A program made the position numbers and the translations under genes. A stretch of 53,580 bases of DNA from Schlesneria paludicola DSM 18645 (GTDB lineage: Bacteria; Planctomycetota; Planctomycetia; Planctomycetales; Planctomycetaceae): contig CAMCMU010000031.1 in assembly GCA_945876035.1 (NCBI GenBank), positions 1-53,580 of the forward strand, read 5' to 3'. Shown piece after piece: positions 27,541 through 37,226 of the stretch (the first letter of the stretch is position 1; every line of letters starts with the position of its first letter). The notes beneath the pieces are model-generated. The model searched no databases. It saw only the letters and a program-made list of their open reading frames with translations, and had not been told where the DNA came from.

Positions 27541-28047
27541 CGAGGCCCCCTCCCGTGTGTGATCACTCAACACATTTTCAGAGGGGAAAAACACCGGACG
27601 CTGCGGGCTTTCGTTCTCTTGATCGTTAGACATCGGTCGGCTAATCGAACCCGGATCCGAGAGAATAAGGCACTTCGTCCACCGCGGTTCCCAAGTGATG
27701 AAAATCCAGTTTTTGCTGTTGGGTGTCGCTGTCGAGAGCCTCAGACACCCTCCATTCAAGGCGCCGTTTGTCCACAGGGTCTATCTGAAATTTTCCTGCA
27801 GAAGCGGCGCGGTTGGCAGAGGTCGCAAACACTCGGCGAACGTCTGTTCGCGTCTAGGATCTGGTCAGATTCACGACACGCAGACATGCCACCAGCCACG
27901 CAGGCATGCTGCCTCAAAAGACGGCTCGGCAGTCCTCTTCTGAGAACCGCATGACCCCCTCGTGCGTTTCAGAGACTTTCAGCCCCGGAAGTGCGCAGTG
28001 ACTCAACGGTCGATTGGGAAAAAACGCCTCGAGTGCGCGATCGTATT
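27541..28047. other. 500-base gap, no supported gene
   Basis: Lies between the unknown protein and the MoeA-fusion gene, whose 3' ends face each other. A 63-codon minus-strand frame at 27641-27832 (GTG start, no ribosome-binding site, TAG just upstream) has a plausible composition but no other support. I checked a GGTTCGATT string near 27650 for a tRNA arm; the flanking stem does not pair. Confidence 0.4.
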
Positions 28048-30057
28048 TCATTGTGAGGGTTTTCTGACGGTCAATTGGAATCCAAAATTAAGGAGCCTTT
28101 GTCTCGTTTCTTCCGCGTTCAACATCGCGAGGAATGCTTGAATGGCAGGACGATCGTAACGTGCTTTGGGGACGACGAAATCATAATACTCTTCCTGACA
28201 GGGAAGGAATCCCAGATGGTTCGATCGAGCGACGGATTCAATTGCCAAGCCCCAATCAGCCCGTCCTTGGGTGATGGCAGCGGCAACGGCGCGGTGGTTA
28301 CTGGGTTGAACGGCGTAACCGTTCGGCCGAACGCCCGAGAGTAGACGGTCGATGAGGATTCGCGTACCGCTTCCCGCATTGCGATTGACCATCACACACG
28401 GCATCAGCGGTTCTTCTGCAGCGAGTGACCGCGACCCCAAATCGTTCGTCGCTGGCAGACCATGAACCGCCGCGTCCTGCGACCGACCGGCCAGCATTAC
28501 CAAAATTTGTTCGACCGTTCTGTTTTCAAATCGTCGATCGCCGGGCCGATAGACGATCCCTTGTGACCTGCGATATCCGTCGATGAGCACGAGGGACGAC
28601 GAGAGGAACGGAAGGTTGTATTTTCCTGTCAGCGGGTCCAGCAGGTGGATTCCTGCCAGATCACATTCACCACGTTTGACCGATTCGAGGCCCGCCGAGC
28701 TGCCGACGGCAAGAAACTTGGATGTCACTCCTTGTCGTTGCAGTTGCGACAGGATGTCGTCGAGTCCTACGCAATGGCTTCCCATGATGATCAGATCCGC
28801 CGGCTCCAGTCCACAACCGATCAAATGAACGTTGACCGGTTGTCCCGATTCGACGATCTCTGTGTATCGTGGAATCGTGACAAATCCATCTGCTCGACTG
28901 AAGGTTGTCACGGAACCCGATCCCTTTCCCATGGGAAAGGCGTTCAGTCCCTGCTCATTTTTGACGAGTCCTACCAAGAGGTATTCCGTCCGTCCGACTT
29001 CGGAATTGGTTTTCACGGCCATCGTGGCGCAGACGGTTTCGTTTGACTGAGGCGGCCGTCCCTCAAAAATTCGGAGGATCGGAGCCACGAATTCGTGGAA
29101 TGTGAAAATCGCCGACGTCGGAAACCCAGGCAGAATCACGACCGGCTTGCCGTTCGTGGCTGCCAAGCAAAGTGGCTTGCCGGGCTTGAGAGCGACGCCG
29201 TGAACAACAATTCCCGGATTGACTAATTCCGCAACAACGCGATAGCACAAATCTCCCTGCCCCTTACTCGTTCCGCCGGAGAGAAGAACGACGTCTGAAT
29301 CCGCGAGTGCGTTGGTCAACGTCTCCCGTAATTCCTCCACGTTGTCGCGGACGATGCCCCAGCAACGAGGCAAACCACCGAGTTCGCGAACAGCGTCCCT
29401 GAGAATCTGTGAGTTGGAATCGTAGACGCATGCCGGACGCATCGGCTCACCAGGAGCGATGATTTCATTGCCCGTGGAGATGATCGCCACACGTGGTCTC
29501 CGCCAAACGGGAATACGGCTTTCACCCAATGCCGCCAGCACACCTGTCTCGCGACTGGTCAACACGGTTGAGGCGCGTAACACGATTTCCCCAGTGGCGA
29601 TATCCGTCCCGGCAAAAGAGACCCCGGTACCCGGTGAGACCGCCCGGCGGATCAGAATCCGACCGTCCCCAACCTCCGAATGCTCAACCATAAGAATGGC
29701 ATCCGCACCGCGGGGAATCATTCCACCGGTGGAGATGCCGATGCCTTCACCGGGCTGAATTTCCAGATCCGGACGGAGGCCCGCATCCAGTGCACCGACC
29801 AGCAGGCGAACACTCGTCGGGGCGGATTCGGTCGCCCCGAATGTCTCGCAGGCCCTCAGTGCGAATCCGTCGAAATTTGAACGGTCAAATGACGGCACGT
29901 CGATCCGTGCCAGAACATCCGTGGCCAGCACACGCCCCCAAGCGTCAACCAGTTCGACCCACTCCAGCGCCAGTGGTTTCAATGACAGCGCGGATCGAAA
30001 CCGTGTTTCGGCTTCGTCTCGATCAATCACGTTCAGAAATTGTTCCTGCTGCGACAT
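28048..30057 (-). CDS. moeA: Molybdopterin molybdenumtransferase MoeA fused to a periplasmic-binding-like domain
   Basis: MoeA inserts molybdate into adenylylated molybdopterin, the last step of Mo-cofactor synthesis. Residues 1-410 follow MoeA order: domain I/II with VPSFDRSNFDGFALRA and GISTGGMIPRGADAILMVEH; domain III (MogA-like) with VAIISTGNEIIAPGEPM, VVLLSGGTSKGQGDL and LKPGKPLCLA; domain IV ending near VNVHLIGCG. Residues 420-669 are a second module: LIIMGSHCVGLDDILSQL, KFLAVGSSAGLESVKRGECD, MVNRNAGSGTRILIDRLL and ADWGLAIESVARS, the PBP-like domain found in molybdate-related LysR/ModE-type sensors and in some long MoeA proteins. It may sense molybdate or a pterin. No signal peptide, so it is cytosolic. 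It is the last gene of a minus-strand run. Confidence 0.92.
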   Translation of the reverse strand: MSQQEQFLNVIDRDEAETRFRSALSLKPLALEWVELVDAWGRVLATDVLARIDVPSFDRSNFDGFALRACETFGATESAPTSVRLLVGALDAGLRPDLEIQPGEGIGISTGGMIPRGADAILMVEHSEVGDGRILIRRAVSPGTGVSFAGTDIATGEIVLRASTVLTSRETGVLAALGESRIPVWRRPRVAIISTGNEIIAPGEPMRPACVYDSNSQILRDAVRELGGLPRCWGIVRDNVEELRETLTNALADSDVVLLSGGTSKGQGDLCYRVVAELVNPGIVVHGVALKPGKPLCLAATNGKPVVILPGFPTSAIFTFHEFVAPILRIFEGRPPQSNETVCATMAVKTNSEVGRTEYLLVGLVKNEQGLNAFPMGKGSGSVTTFSRADGFVTIPRYTEIVESGQPVNVHLIGCGLEPADLIIMGSHCVGLDDILSQLQRQGVTSKFLAVGSSAGLESVKRGECDLAGIHLLDPLTGKYNLPFLSSSLVLIDGYRRSQGIVYRPGDRRFENRTVEQILVMLAGRSQDAAVHGLPATNDLGSRSLAAEEPLMPCVMVNRNAGSGTRILIDRLLSGVRPNGYAVQPSNHRAVAAAITQGRADWGLAIESVARSNHLGFLPCQEEYYDFVVPKARYDRPAIQAFLAMLNAEETRQRLLNFGFQLTVRKPSQ

Positions 30058-30243
30058 AAAAAAATCTCAACGTGACTCAAGGGCTTGGTCAGGATCCCGT
30101 CGACGACGGCCACTGCCGAATGGTGAGGCCAGCGATCGACGCTGCGATCTTCCGCATTCCAACGTTGTCCAAGGGCCACCGGTGATCCCTTGTCTCTGCC
30201 ATGGTGTCATGCCACTCTGCATCCTCTGTTTCTGTCGACGAAT

Positions 30244-31536
30244 CTAATTTATGGTCACACATTGACCGGATGCCATCAACAGTGCCAACTTCAAATTTGC
30301 CTGCGTCCATAATAAAGGGCAGATATCATTTGGAACGTACACTCCACACTCGCTGTAATACGATTCGGGACAACGATAGGCCCCGAATCGCGAGTTCGCA
30401 CCAGTCAACTGACAGAGAGCTCGACGGAGATGCAAAAGCTGTCGTTGTCGGTCATGTGACTCCGCATGTGTTCCAAACCGAATGCCGTAGTGAATGGAAA
30501 GAATGGGATCAAACAGACACCACTGAGCTTCAAGCCCCGGCTGAAGCAGACGGTTTCGTTCGGCGAGATTGTCACTGAAGTCGGCGGTCCGCTGGTCAGC
30601 AGCCATTTTTTGCTTGTAGTCCGCACACCAGTAGGAGTCACCCAGATAACGACGAATGCCATACTCACCCATCAACTGAGAGGTCACATCGTTGGCGATC
30701 GTTTCCGCTTCCGAACCCACAACAATTTGGTAGGGATAAATCAGGAATAACAACGCCGCATCGTAACGTCGCATCTGCGTCAGATCGTTTTGCCGACACT
30801 CCCAGGGGAGGATCGATTGAAGTTGCTTTGTGCCCTGTTGAATCAATTCGTCGGCCCCTCGGCCGTCAGGTTTCGACGTCTCTGCCAGCGGTGATAAAAG
30901 CCATGATCGATACGCCTTCAAACCTACCGTTGCGACACCGATGCTCGACGCAGAAATTTTGCGGATCTCCTCCCAATGCCCGCTGTCTTCGTCCTCCCAG
31001 AATCGGATCCTACGAAAGAACTCGACAAATTCTGCCAAGATTTGGCGTTCTTTAGGGGCGTGCGAGACGGCTCCATCACGCGCCATTTTTGAATACAGCC
31101 ACAGGAATGCGCCGAGCGCGTCGTTCTGCGCGTGCGACCATTTCTCGGGCAATTCTTCCAGCCGTTCTCCATCAAATCGAATATGCGGCCTCCGCATCAG
31201 TTCGTTGGGGGAAGTCCTTCCGCGAATCGCGTCGTCCAGTCGATGCCGATGCTTGACGAAAAATCGCATCAGAGCGGACATCGCCAACGCCGCCTTGTCT
31301 CGCTCGCCCCAAACCCAATGAGCGTGTGCGATGTGGACGTTGTCGCGGACCCAGACGGAGCGGTATCCGGTCCGTTCAAAATCGACGCCCGTTCCCGCTG
31401 CCGCTGAAAACAATCCGGTATTCAAGGTTGGAAAATGAAACGCACCCCGTTCTTCCAAAAATGTGAGAACGCGGTGCGCCTCTTCGGGAATGCGGTGTTC
31501 CGGAATTGTGAGTTGTTGATCAGCCGTCGTTGTCAT
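30244..31536 (-). CDS. GH15-like (glucoamylase/phosphorylase-kinase-subunit type) protein
   Basis: The product of 430 residues resembles the (alpha/alpha)6-barrel group that includes glycoside hydrolase 15 and the regulatory subunits of phosphorylase kinase. YRSVWVRDNVHIAHAHWVWG matches the hallmark VWVRDN segment of that group; WSHAQNDALGAFLWLYSKMA and TVGLKAYRSWLL match following helices, and YYSECGVYVPNDICPLLWTQ closes the barrel. No signal peptide, so a cytosolic role with glucans or oligosaccharides is likely. ATG 31534-31536 was chosen because GAGGG lies just upstream; the open frame runs 58 codons further and would overlap the preceding gene. It lies 154 bases downstream of the double-propeller gene. 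Confidence 0.7.
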   Translation of the reverse strand: MTTTADQQLTIPEHRIPEEAHRVLTFLEERGAFHFPTLNTGLFSAAAGTGVDFERTGYRSVWVRDNVHIAHAHWVWGERDKAALAMSALMRFFVKHRHRLDDAIRGRTSPNELMRRPHIRFDGERLEELPEKWSHAQNDALGAFLWLYSKMARDGAVSHAPKERQILAEFVEFFRRIRFWEDEDSGHWEEIRKISASSIGVATVGLKAYRSWLLSPLAETSKPDGRGADELIQQGTKQLQSILPWECRQNDLTQMRRYDAALLFLIYPYQIVVGSEAETIANDVTSQLMGEYGIRRYLGDSYWCADYKQKMAADQRTADFSDNLAERNRLLQPGLEAQWCLFDPILSIHYGIRFGTHAESHDRQRQLLHLRRALCQLTGANSRFGAYRCPESYYSECGVYVPNDICPLLWTQANLKLALLMASGQCVTIN

Positions 31537-31690
31537 GCGTCCCTCAGAATGTCTCAATGGGAAAGAATCGACTGAAACGTTCGGCCGTTGAGTTTCGCCT
31601 TCCAGGCGGTACCTTGGAACTTTTGTGACTGGGCGAGATCCCTCGAATCGATTGCGTACGGATGGCATTCCGAGCAACAACGGCCGCCAA

Positions 31691-34600
31691 TTACTGCTCC
31701 ACGTCTGCAAATTTCAATCGGAATGCGGTGTTTTCCGTCCGAATGTCCAACATGTCATTGCCGGAGGAAGGGTGGAGAGTGAAGTACGGCTGCAGTTGTC
31801 TCACTATTTTTTGTGCCGCATCAGAAATGGCAACTTCCCCACCCGTTCTTCGATCGATGACTCGGATCCGGCCGTCACTGGTATTGGAGGAGTTGTTGTG
31901 GAACTCTCGCTGACACCACATTTGGACAAAGACCGGAGCCATGCGCGATTCATCAAGGGATAATGGTGCGTTGGCCAACGTCCGCTGCCAAAGGATCTCC
32001 TTCGTTGCCCGGTTGATCGCATACCAAGGGCCGTTGAGAAGTGGTGTACGTCGTCCGCCGACGAACAAACCTGCCTGCTTGAGGATTGGTCCTGAGAATG
32101 CAACATACCATCGCCAGACGTCTTGGTGACACACGATCCGCTCAATCTTGTTTGGTAATTCCACCGAAATCGGGGCTCCCCAAGCCACGCCCGTTTTGGC
32201 AGCGAGCAGATGCAGAACACCCGTCAATTCGACAACTCCAATCGTGTCTCGATCCATCATGAAGGGAATGGCGGTCGCGGCAAATTGATTCGACCATTGA
32301 ACCGAGCCATCGCAAGCGTCTCGCAATTGAAGGTCAAGCGACCGATCGGGTCTCGAGGAGTTTTCGGTGGCAAACCAACACAGACTCCCTTGCTGCATCA
32401 ACAGATCGTCAGCCGCGAATTCCCACGGCCGGTTTTCACAGGTCCGACCATCGACAGCACTCAGGACAACCAACGTTCGTTCGCTGGTGTTCCACAAATA
32501 GACGCGGTCTTCATCTCCAAACGAGACACAACCGACTGGAACATGGCGTCGTTCCCACAAGCGTTTGCCCGTCTGCGTCTCCAAGGCGACCAATTTTCCT
32601 TGGGACTGATAGCACAAATAGTCGGGACGCACGGGCCCCACGCTGGCGACAACATGACCAAACTCATCAAGCATTCGAATCCGCTCGTGCCGTAGCCCCA
32701 CTCGTGCGGGGATGGATTCCTCCCTTCCGAAGGACTCCTTCGCTAGATCTCGAGGGATGGCATCGGTATCCCGAGGCCAAGCCCACGCGAGGCTCGCTTG
32801 CGGCTCACCTCGTTCATCGAGTGGAAAAATTCCAAACAGTTCACCGCCGATACGCAGAACGAGGAGCCGCCCGAGACCCCAAGCTTCATATTGATCGTTG
32901 CTCGCGAAACTTGTTCGCAAGACTGACTGAGAGTCCGGTAGTCTGAGAATCCATTTTCCTGGGTGGCCCTCTCCCGCAAAGCGAATGAACTTGCCATGCC
33001 TCTGGATCGATACGTCCAACCGATCCAACAGACTTCCCGGCATCGCATCGACGAAAACCGGAATACAGTGGACATCGTCGCTGTGTGTCTTCGACACACT
33101 CTGGAGCGAGGGGACAAGCGGTGGCCACGGATCAACCGGGAGCGAAGCAAGCCGTTCTCGCGGCTTGGATTTTCCATCAAAGCGAGGCTCGAATTGATCA
33201 CCGTCCCCGACCATTCCGGGATGTTCCAGCAACAGACGACGTTCGACGGCATCCGCATCGGCCCGCCAACCCGATTGAGCAAGTCGCTGGGCGAGGATTC
33301 TCGCGGCGGCGGCGGCGCGTGGAGCATTACGGGACATGGTCAAGGCCAACAATGGTGCTTCAGATTTTTTCAGCGAACGAGCGAATTGGGCCGCTGTGAG
33401 TTCTTCCATCAAAGTCTTGCGGCCCCAATCGAGGGGGAGCAGTCGGTCGATCAATCGCTGCACAGCAAACGGATCAGAACTCCCCCGTGAAGACTCCAAT
33501 CGCTCCTGCAGAAGTCGTTCGATCGTTTCGCGTCTGTGCACGGACGACATCTGCCGGTGATCCTGTGCCATGGCGGTGGATTTCCCTTCTCCTTCATCGA
33601 CTTCTATCATCCGGTTCGTCCGGGTCTGTACCGCACGCTCCGCGCACGACCGGAGACTGTCTGCCAGGTCTCCGACAAACACACGATCTCGACGAACAGA
33701 GCCACCCGAGACCGCATCGGCGGGCCATTCGATAACCGTTCTTCGCGCCGTGGAGTCGAGTAATTCCAAGCCATCGAGAAAAGCGTTGACCGCCGCTCTA
33801 TAGTCACCGCCAACCGCAAATAATTCGCCAAGAGCTCGCAAGACACTCAGTCGATCGTCGTTGGATCGACTGAGTGCCAGAAGTTCCTGTTCCAAGACAT
33901 TCCGTTCGACAGATGGTCCTAAAACCACCGACTCGTCAGGTGTTGCGTTTTGAGAAACGCGAATCAGCGACAGGAGTGCGTCCTGTTGGAGTGCTCTGGC
34001 CTCCGCCGTGTCGATTCCTCTGAGGCGATTGCGAGCAGCGGCGGCCTCGCCCGCCTGAAGGTCGAGTACCGCCATTTGCAGAGCGGCAATCGGATCGGTG
34101 GGATTGGTTTCGCGATTGGTCAGCGACTTCTGTCTCGCTTGCGTCAGAGTCGGCAGCAGGATCAGCGATTGATCGGTTTGGGAAATCCAACCTTCGGGAC
34201 AGCGGATGAGCGTTCCCAAAACGAAGCGGGAGTCGATGAACGAATCCTGCAGCAATCCACTGTTCAAATCGACAACAGCCACTCCACCCGATCGGCGGGG
34301 TTGCAGGAGTTTCGAAGCGAAGAGTGTTCCACAGCCGGAGATCTCGCCCGTCTCGCATCGCCAACGAACGGCCCCCGTTTGCAAATCGTGACCGCGAACA
34401 GCTGTCGGCTCGATGACGACGACGAACTCCTGAAACAGTCCCGCAACGTGCAGACCCGCGTTGCGGGAGACACTCCATACGAGGTGGCCATCGTCGAGAT
34501 CAACCGCTTGAAGTTTTTCCGATTCCGGCGAGGCCAGGATCACCCGACGCCCAGAACCTGATTTTCCTTCGGAGCGGCGATTGCGAGCGATAGATGATGG

Positions 34601-36418
34601 GCTGAGGTCAAGGGCGGGAGCGGCACCTGCCTCGCCGTCGCGCAGCGGTGTCGAGGTCATACACGAGACCGCTCGCCATTCATTCCACCACGAATCCACC
34701 ACCGCTCCGAGACCCATTCTGTTCCTTGGCCGAATCGGTGTCTCCCGTATCTCCGTGGGGTACCGAAAGACCCATCGAGCCCCTCGCGTCACAGGGTCGA
34801 CGGCAATCAAGGCTCCGCTGGCTGTCGGACACAAGAGCACGCCCGCAACGAACGAGACCGGACAGGCAATCCGTTGACGGGCAACAGATGCGGCCAGAGA
34901 GGGCGGGATGATCCCTAGGGAAAAGGACCAGTCAATCTGTCCTGTGCGATTGTCAATCGCCAACAACAGCAACTCGTCATCACGCTGGGCGATGACGAAC
35001 CACAGTTCATCAACAGGAAGTGGCGGACCCAGAAATCGCAGGCCCCCGGCTGGTTCCAACTTCGGACCACCAATTTCCCAACGCACCAAGCCTGTAGAAA
35101 CTCCAACGGCGGACAACCGATTCCAGGGAACCGATGCCGACGTAAATTCATCCGTTGAAATCTGAGGAGCGGGACTGCGCAACGACGGATCGGCCGGGGG
35201 ATCAATCACGGCGACCAGAATCTGACCATCACTCGCCAGAGACCCGAAGATTGAATCGGCTTCCAATCGACGCTGCCACGATTCGACAACGGATCTTGGG
35301 TTACTGACATTCTCCGAGTCCGAGGTCCGATTTGCACCTGACTCTTGGCCTGCGTTGGGTCTGGACCACAATCGTTTACCAGACCCCAACTCCAAGGCCA
35401 GAAGATGGTCGATTGTTCTGGCAAGAATCACGGGACCGACCACCAGTGGTCGAAAAACCATTGAAGACACAAGACATTGATCCTGAAAATATGTTTGTCT
35501 AGCAAGCAGGTCTTTGGCCAAGTCCGCCTGCGGCGCCGTCGGTTGGGACCAGATCGGAAAAAACGCCGGAATCAAGTCCATTGCCCGCGACGTTGGATGG
35601 ACGATCGAGTTTGGCACGGCATCAGCCGATTCCGGCGGCGGCAGGGGGGGCAGCAGCGATTTCAGCTCGCTCCCACGCACCTCAAGCCAATCCCGTGGAG
35701 CAAACGGCCGGCCGGCGACAGTCACCGTCGCCGCCAGATTTTCACCAGACGCGAAGCCAATCACCGCTGATGCCTCATCAAACCGCTTGGCAGAGATCAG
35801 CGATTCCACCTGAGCCACGCGCGCTGCCGTGCGGTACGACAGCGATGCGCGCGGATGTTCGGCGATGTGCTCCCACGCGACAGCGGACAACTGGTGCTGG
35901 CTTGTGTCTCGAAACAAGGCGGCCAAGGTTCGGAGTGCCTCGACCCCCGACAGCGAAAATCGGTATCGCACCGCCAGAGACGCGATCTCGGCGGTTGAGT
36001 TCGTTTGGCGAGCGACGGCCCATGCGGAAAAAGCACTTCGATCAAGGTCTTCCTCAAGGCGCCGCAGCAAATCTTGGGGAAGTTTTTTGGCAAGTTTCCA
36101 TGCAGCGTCACGCGCCACGACAACGGTCGTCTCTCGCCGAATGAAGTAGTCCTGTTCCCCAGTGAGAACTCGCGCAAGCACGGATGATGCCAAACCAAAT
36201 TCGTCTCGATCCAGATGCACGATCGCCGCATCGAGCCATTGTTCCACGCGGCGATCGTGTGCGATGCGAAGCCCCGCCGAGGTATGAACCTCGGCATTCA
36301 AACCTTTCCGGGGGATGTCTCCAGCCGTGGCGCCGGATAATCCATCGAAGAGCCATGCCCCGAACGGCCCCCACAAGAGGAGGCAGATCACTCTCCGAAG
36401 TTTTTCTTTGGTAATCAT
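31691..36418 (-). CDS. Giant exported protein with two PQQ-type beta-propellers
   Basis: The 1575-residue product begins with a signal peptide (LRRVICLLLWGPFGAWLFDG, cleavage likely after TAG). Residues 55-230 are helical and TPR-like. A first propeller (about 325-770) has PQQ-like blades: LLALELGSGKRLWSRP, LLLAIDNRTGQIDWSF, LIAVDPVTRGARWVFRYP, LQAVDLDDGHLVWSVSRN and VRGHDLQTGAVRWRCETG. A long helical segment (about 790-1080) separates it from a second propeller (about 1190-1540) with KLVALETQTGKRLWERRH and INRATKEILWQRTLA. PQQ-like folds in such proteins usually act as structural or binding propellers, not dehydrogenases, and no cofactor site is evident. It is the first gene of the minus-strand run to moeA. 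Its size and duplicated layout are unusual. Confidence 0.85.
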   Translation of the reverse strand: MITKEKLRRVICLLLWGPFGAWLFDGLSGATAGDIPRKGLNAEVHTSAGLRIAHDRRVEQWLDAAIVHLDRDEFGLASSVLARVLTGEQDYFIRRETTVVVARDAAWKLAKKLPQDLLRRLEEDLDRSAFSAWAVARQTNSTAEIASLAVRYRFSLSGVEALRTLAALFRDTSQHQLSAVAWEHIAEHPRASLSYRTAARVAQVESLISAKRFDEASAVIGFASGENLAATVTVAGRPFAPRDWLEVRGSELKSLLPPLPPPESADAVPNSIVHPTSRAMDLIPAFFPIWSQPTAPQADLAKDLLARQTYFQDQCLVSSMVFRPLVVGPVILARTIDHLLALELGSGKRLWSRPNAGQESGANRTSDSENVSNPRSVVESWQRRLEADSIFGSLASDGQILVAVIDPPADPSLRSPAPQISTDEFTSASVPWNRLSAVGVSTGLVRWEIGGPKLEPAGGLRFLGPPLPVDELWFVIAQRDDELLLLAIDNRTGQIDWSFSLGIIPPSLAASVARQRIACPVSFVAGVLLCPTASGALIAVDPVTRGARWVFRYPTEIRETPIRPRNRMGLGAVVDSWWNEWRAVSCMTSTPLRDGEAGAAPALDLSPSSIARNRRSEGKSGSGRRVILASPESEKLQAVDLDDGHLVWSVSRNAGLHVAGLFQEFVVVIEPTAVRGHDLQTGAVRWRCETGEISGCGTLFASKLLQPRRSGGVAVVDLNSGLLQDSFIDSRFVLGTLIRCPEGWISQTDQSLILLPTLTQARQKSLTNRETNPTDPIAALQMAVLDLQAGEAAAARNRLRGIDTAEARALQQDALLSLIRVSQNATPDESVVLGPSVERNVLEQELLALSRSNDDRLSVLRALGELFAVGGDYRAAVNAFLDGLELLDSTARRTVIEWPADAVSGGSVRRDRVFVGDLADSLRSCAERAVQTRTNRMIEVDEGEGKSTAMAQDHRQMSSVHRRETIERLLQERLESSRGSSDPFAVQRLIDRLLPLDWGRKTLMEELTAAQFARSLKKSEAPLLALTMSRNAPRAAAAARILAQRLAQSGWRADADAVERRLLLEHPGMVGDGDQFEPRFDGKSKPRERLASLPVDPWPPLVPSLQSVSKTHSDDVHCIPVFVDAMPGSLLDRLDVSIQRHGKFIRFAGEGHPGKWILRLPDSQSVLRTSFASNDQYEAWGLGRLLVLRIGGELFGIFPLDERGEPQASLAWAWPRDTDAIPRDLAKESFGREESIPARVGLRHERIRMLDEFGHVVASVGPVRPDYLCYQSQGKLVALETQTGKRLWERRHVPVGCVSFGDEDRVYLWNTSERTLVVLSAVDGRTCENRPWEFAADDLLMQQGSLCWFATENSSRPDRSLDLQLRDACDGSVQWSNQFAATAIPFMMDRDTIGVVELTGVLHLLAAKTGVAWGAPISVELPNKIERIVCHQDVWRWYVAFSGPILKQAGLFVGGRRTPLLNGPWYAINRATKEILWQRTLANAPLSLDESRMAPVFVQMWCQREFHNNSSNTSDGRIRVIDRRTGGEVAISDAAQKIVRQLQPYFTLHPSSGNDMLDIRTENTAFRLKFADVEQ

Positions 36419-37226
36419 CGTCAGCCACCAAGTTTCAGGGCCGTCGTTAGCGATTATTTTCCGATGGATCTCACGTTATTTGTATCCACGTTCAAATTCA
36501 AAAGTAATGTGTGCAACGGACATTTTTCAGCGAATCCTGATAAATATCACAATTATCGGCAACAGAGGGATTCCTGGAGCACCCGTCAGGGGAAGTCCTT
36601 CGTGGCCGAGCAATGTCGTTTCATGGCGAACGCTGTCGGCCGCATTCCAAGGCGTTCGTGACGCTGACATCGCAATGCAAAACGTGAGTTCGACTGCGTT
36701 GAGGCAATGACTGGAAACGCTTCCTGTTGGTCGTGACCCACTCGCCACTCTCGTTTTCTATATATTTTTCGACCGATTTTATGCTATGTTTGCCGTGGTT
36801 TCGATCAGGACAAGCACAGCCTGAATCGAACCCCTCAGGATCGGTCATCGCCGGTGAGTTCTCCGGTGTGCATTCTCACCCCGAGTTGTCAGGATGACGA
36901 TCCCACTGGAAATCTGTGACTGCGGTTTTTGAACAGGATCCAGACGCGAAAAAAGTCCCGAAGTCGTTGGATGATAGGCTTCTCGATCGTCCTAACAACC
37001 AGAAAAATCGGCGTGGAGACACACAACTTGATTGGCCATTCTGCCTTCCGCGAGAGAGCATCCCTTCCGAGTCGGGGGGGGGGGGGGGGATTGATCTCCT
37101 CCGTCCAGAATCGCTGCGTGTGAGGCTCAATGTCTCGTCTGCAAGTTCCTTCCAATCCCCTTGTGTGGCCCCACCCACTTCGCTGCGGCTCCGGACAATG
37201 AAACCACCCATCGACGAAAAGCGGTT
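36419..37226. other. 800-base divergent intergenic region with an AT-rich island and poly-G tract
   Basis: No supported gene. The stretch around 36750-36795 (TTTTCTATATATTTTTCG onward) is strikingly AT-rich for this genome and may hold promoter elements, though I see no clean pair. The poly-G tract at 37074-37089 is listed separately. Confidence 0.5.
37074..37089. repeat. Homopolymer tract of 16 G
   Basis: Sixteen consecutive G residues lie 137 bases upstream of the DUF1501 start at 37227. Tracts of this kind slip during replication and can change promoter spacing or form quadruplexes; assembly error in the exact length is also possible. Confidence 0.9.

Noticed and set aside
27640-27700. 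Possible tRNA on the minus strand (GGTTCGATT string)
   Set aside because: The bases flanking the would-be T loop do not pair and no acceptor or anticodon stem is present.
26788-27759. Long minus-strand open frame of 323 codons
   Set aside because: Antisense to the plus-strand gene at 26632-27540, whose composition is far more protein-like; the frame is a shadow.
27641-27832. 63-codon minus-strand frame with protein-like composition
   Set aside because: Starts at GTG with no ribosome-binding site, stop codon shortly upstream, no family resemblance; kept only as a remark in the gap entry.
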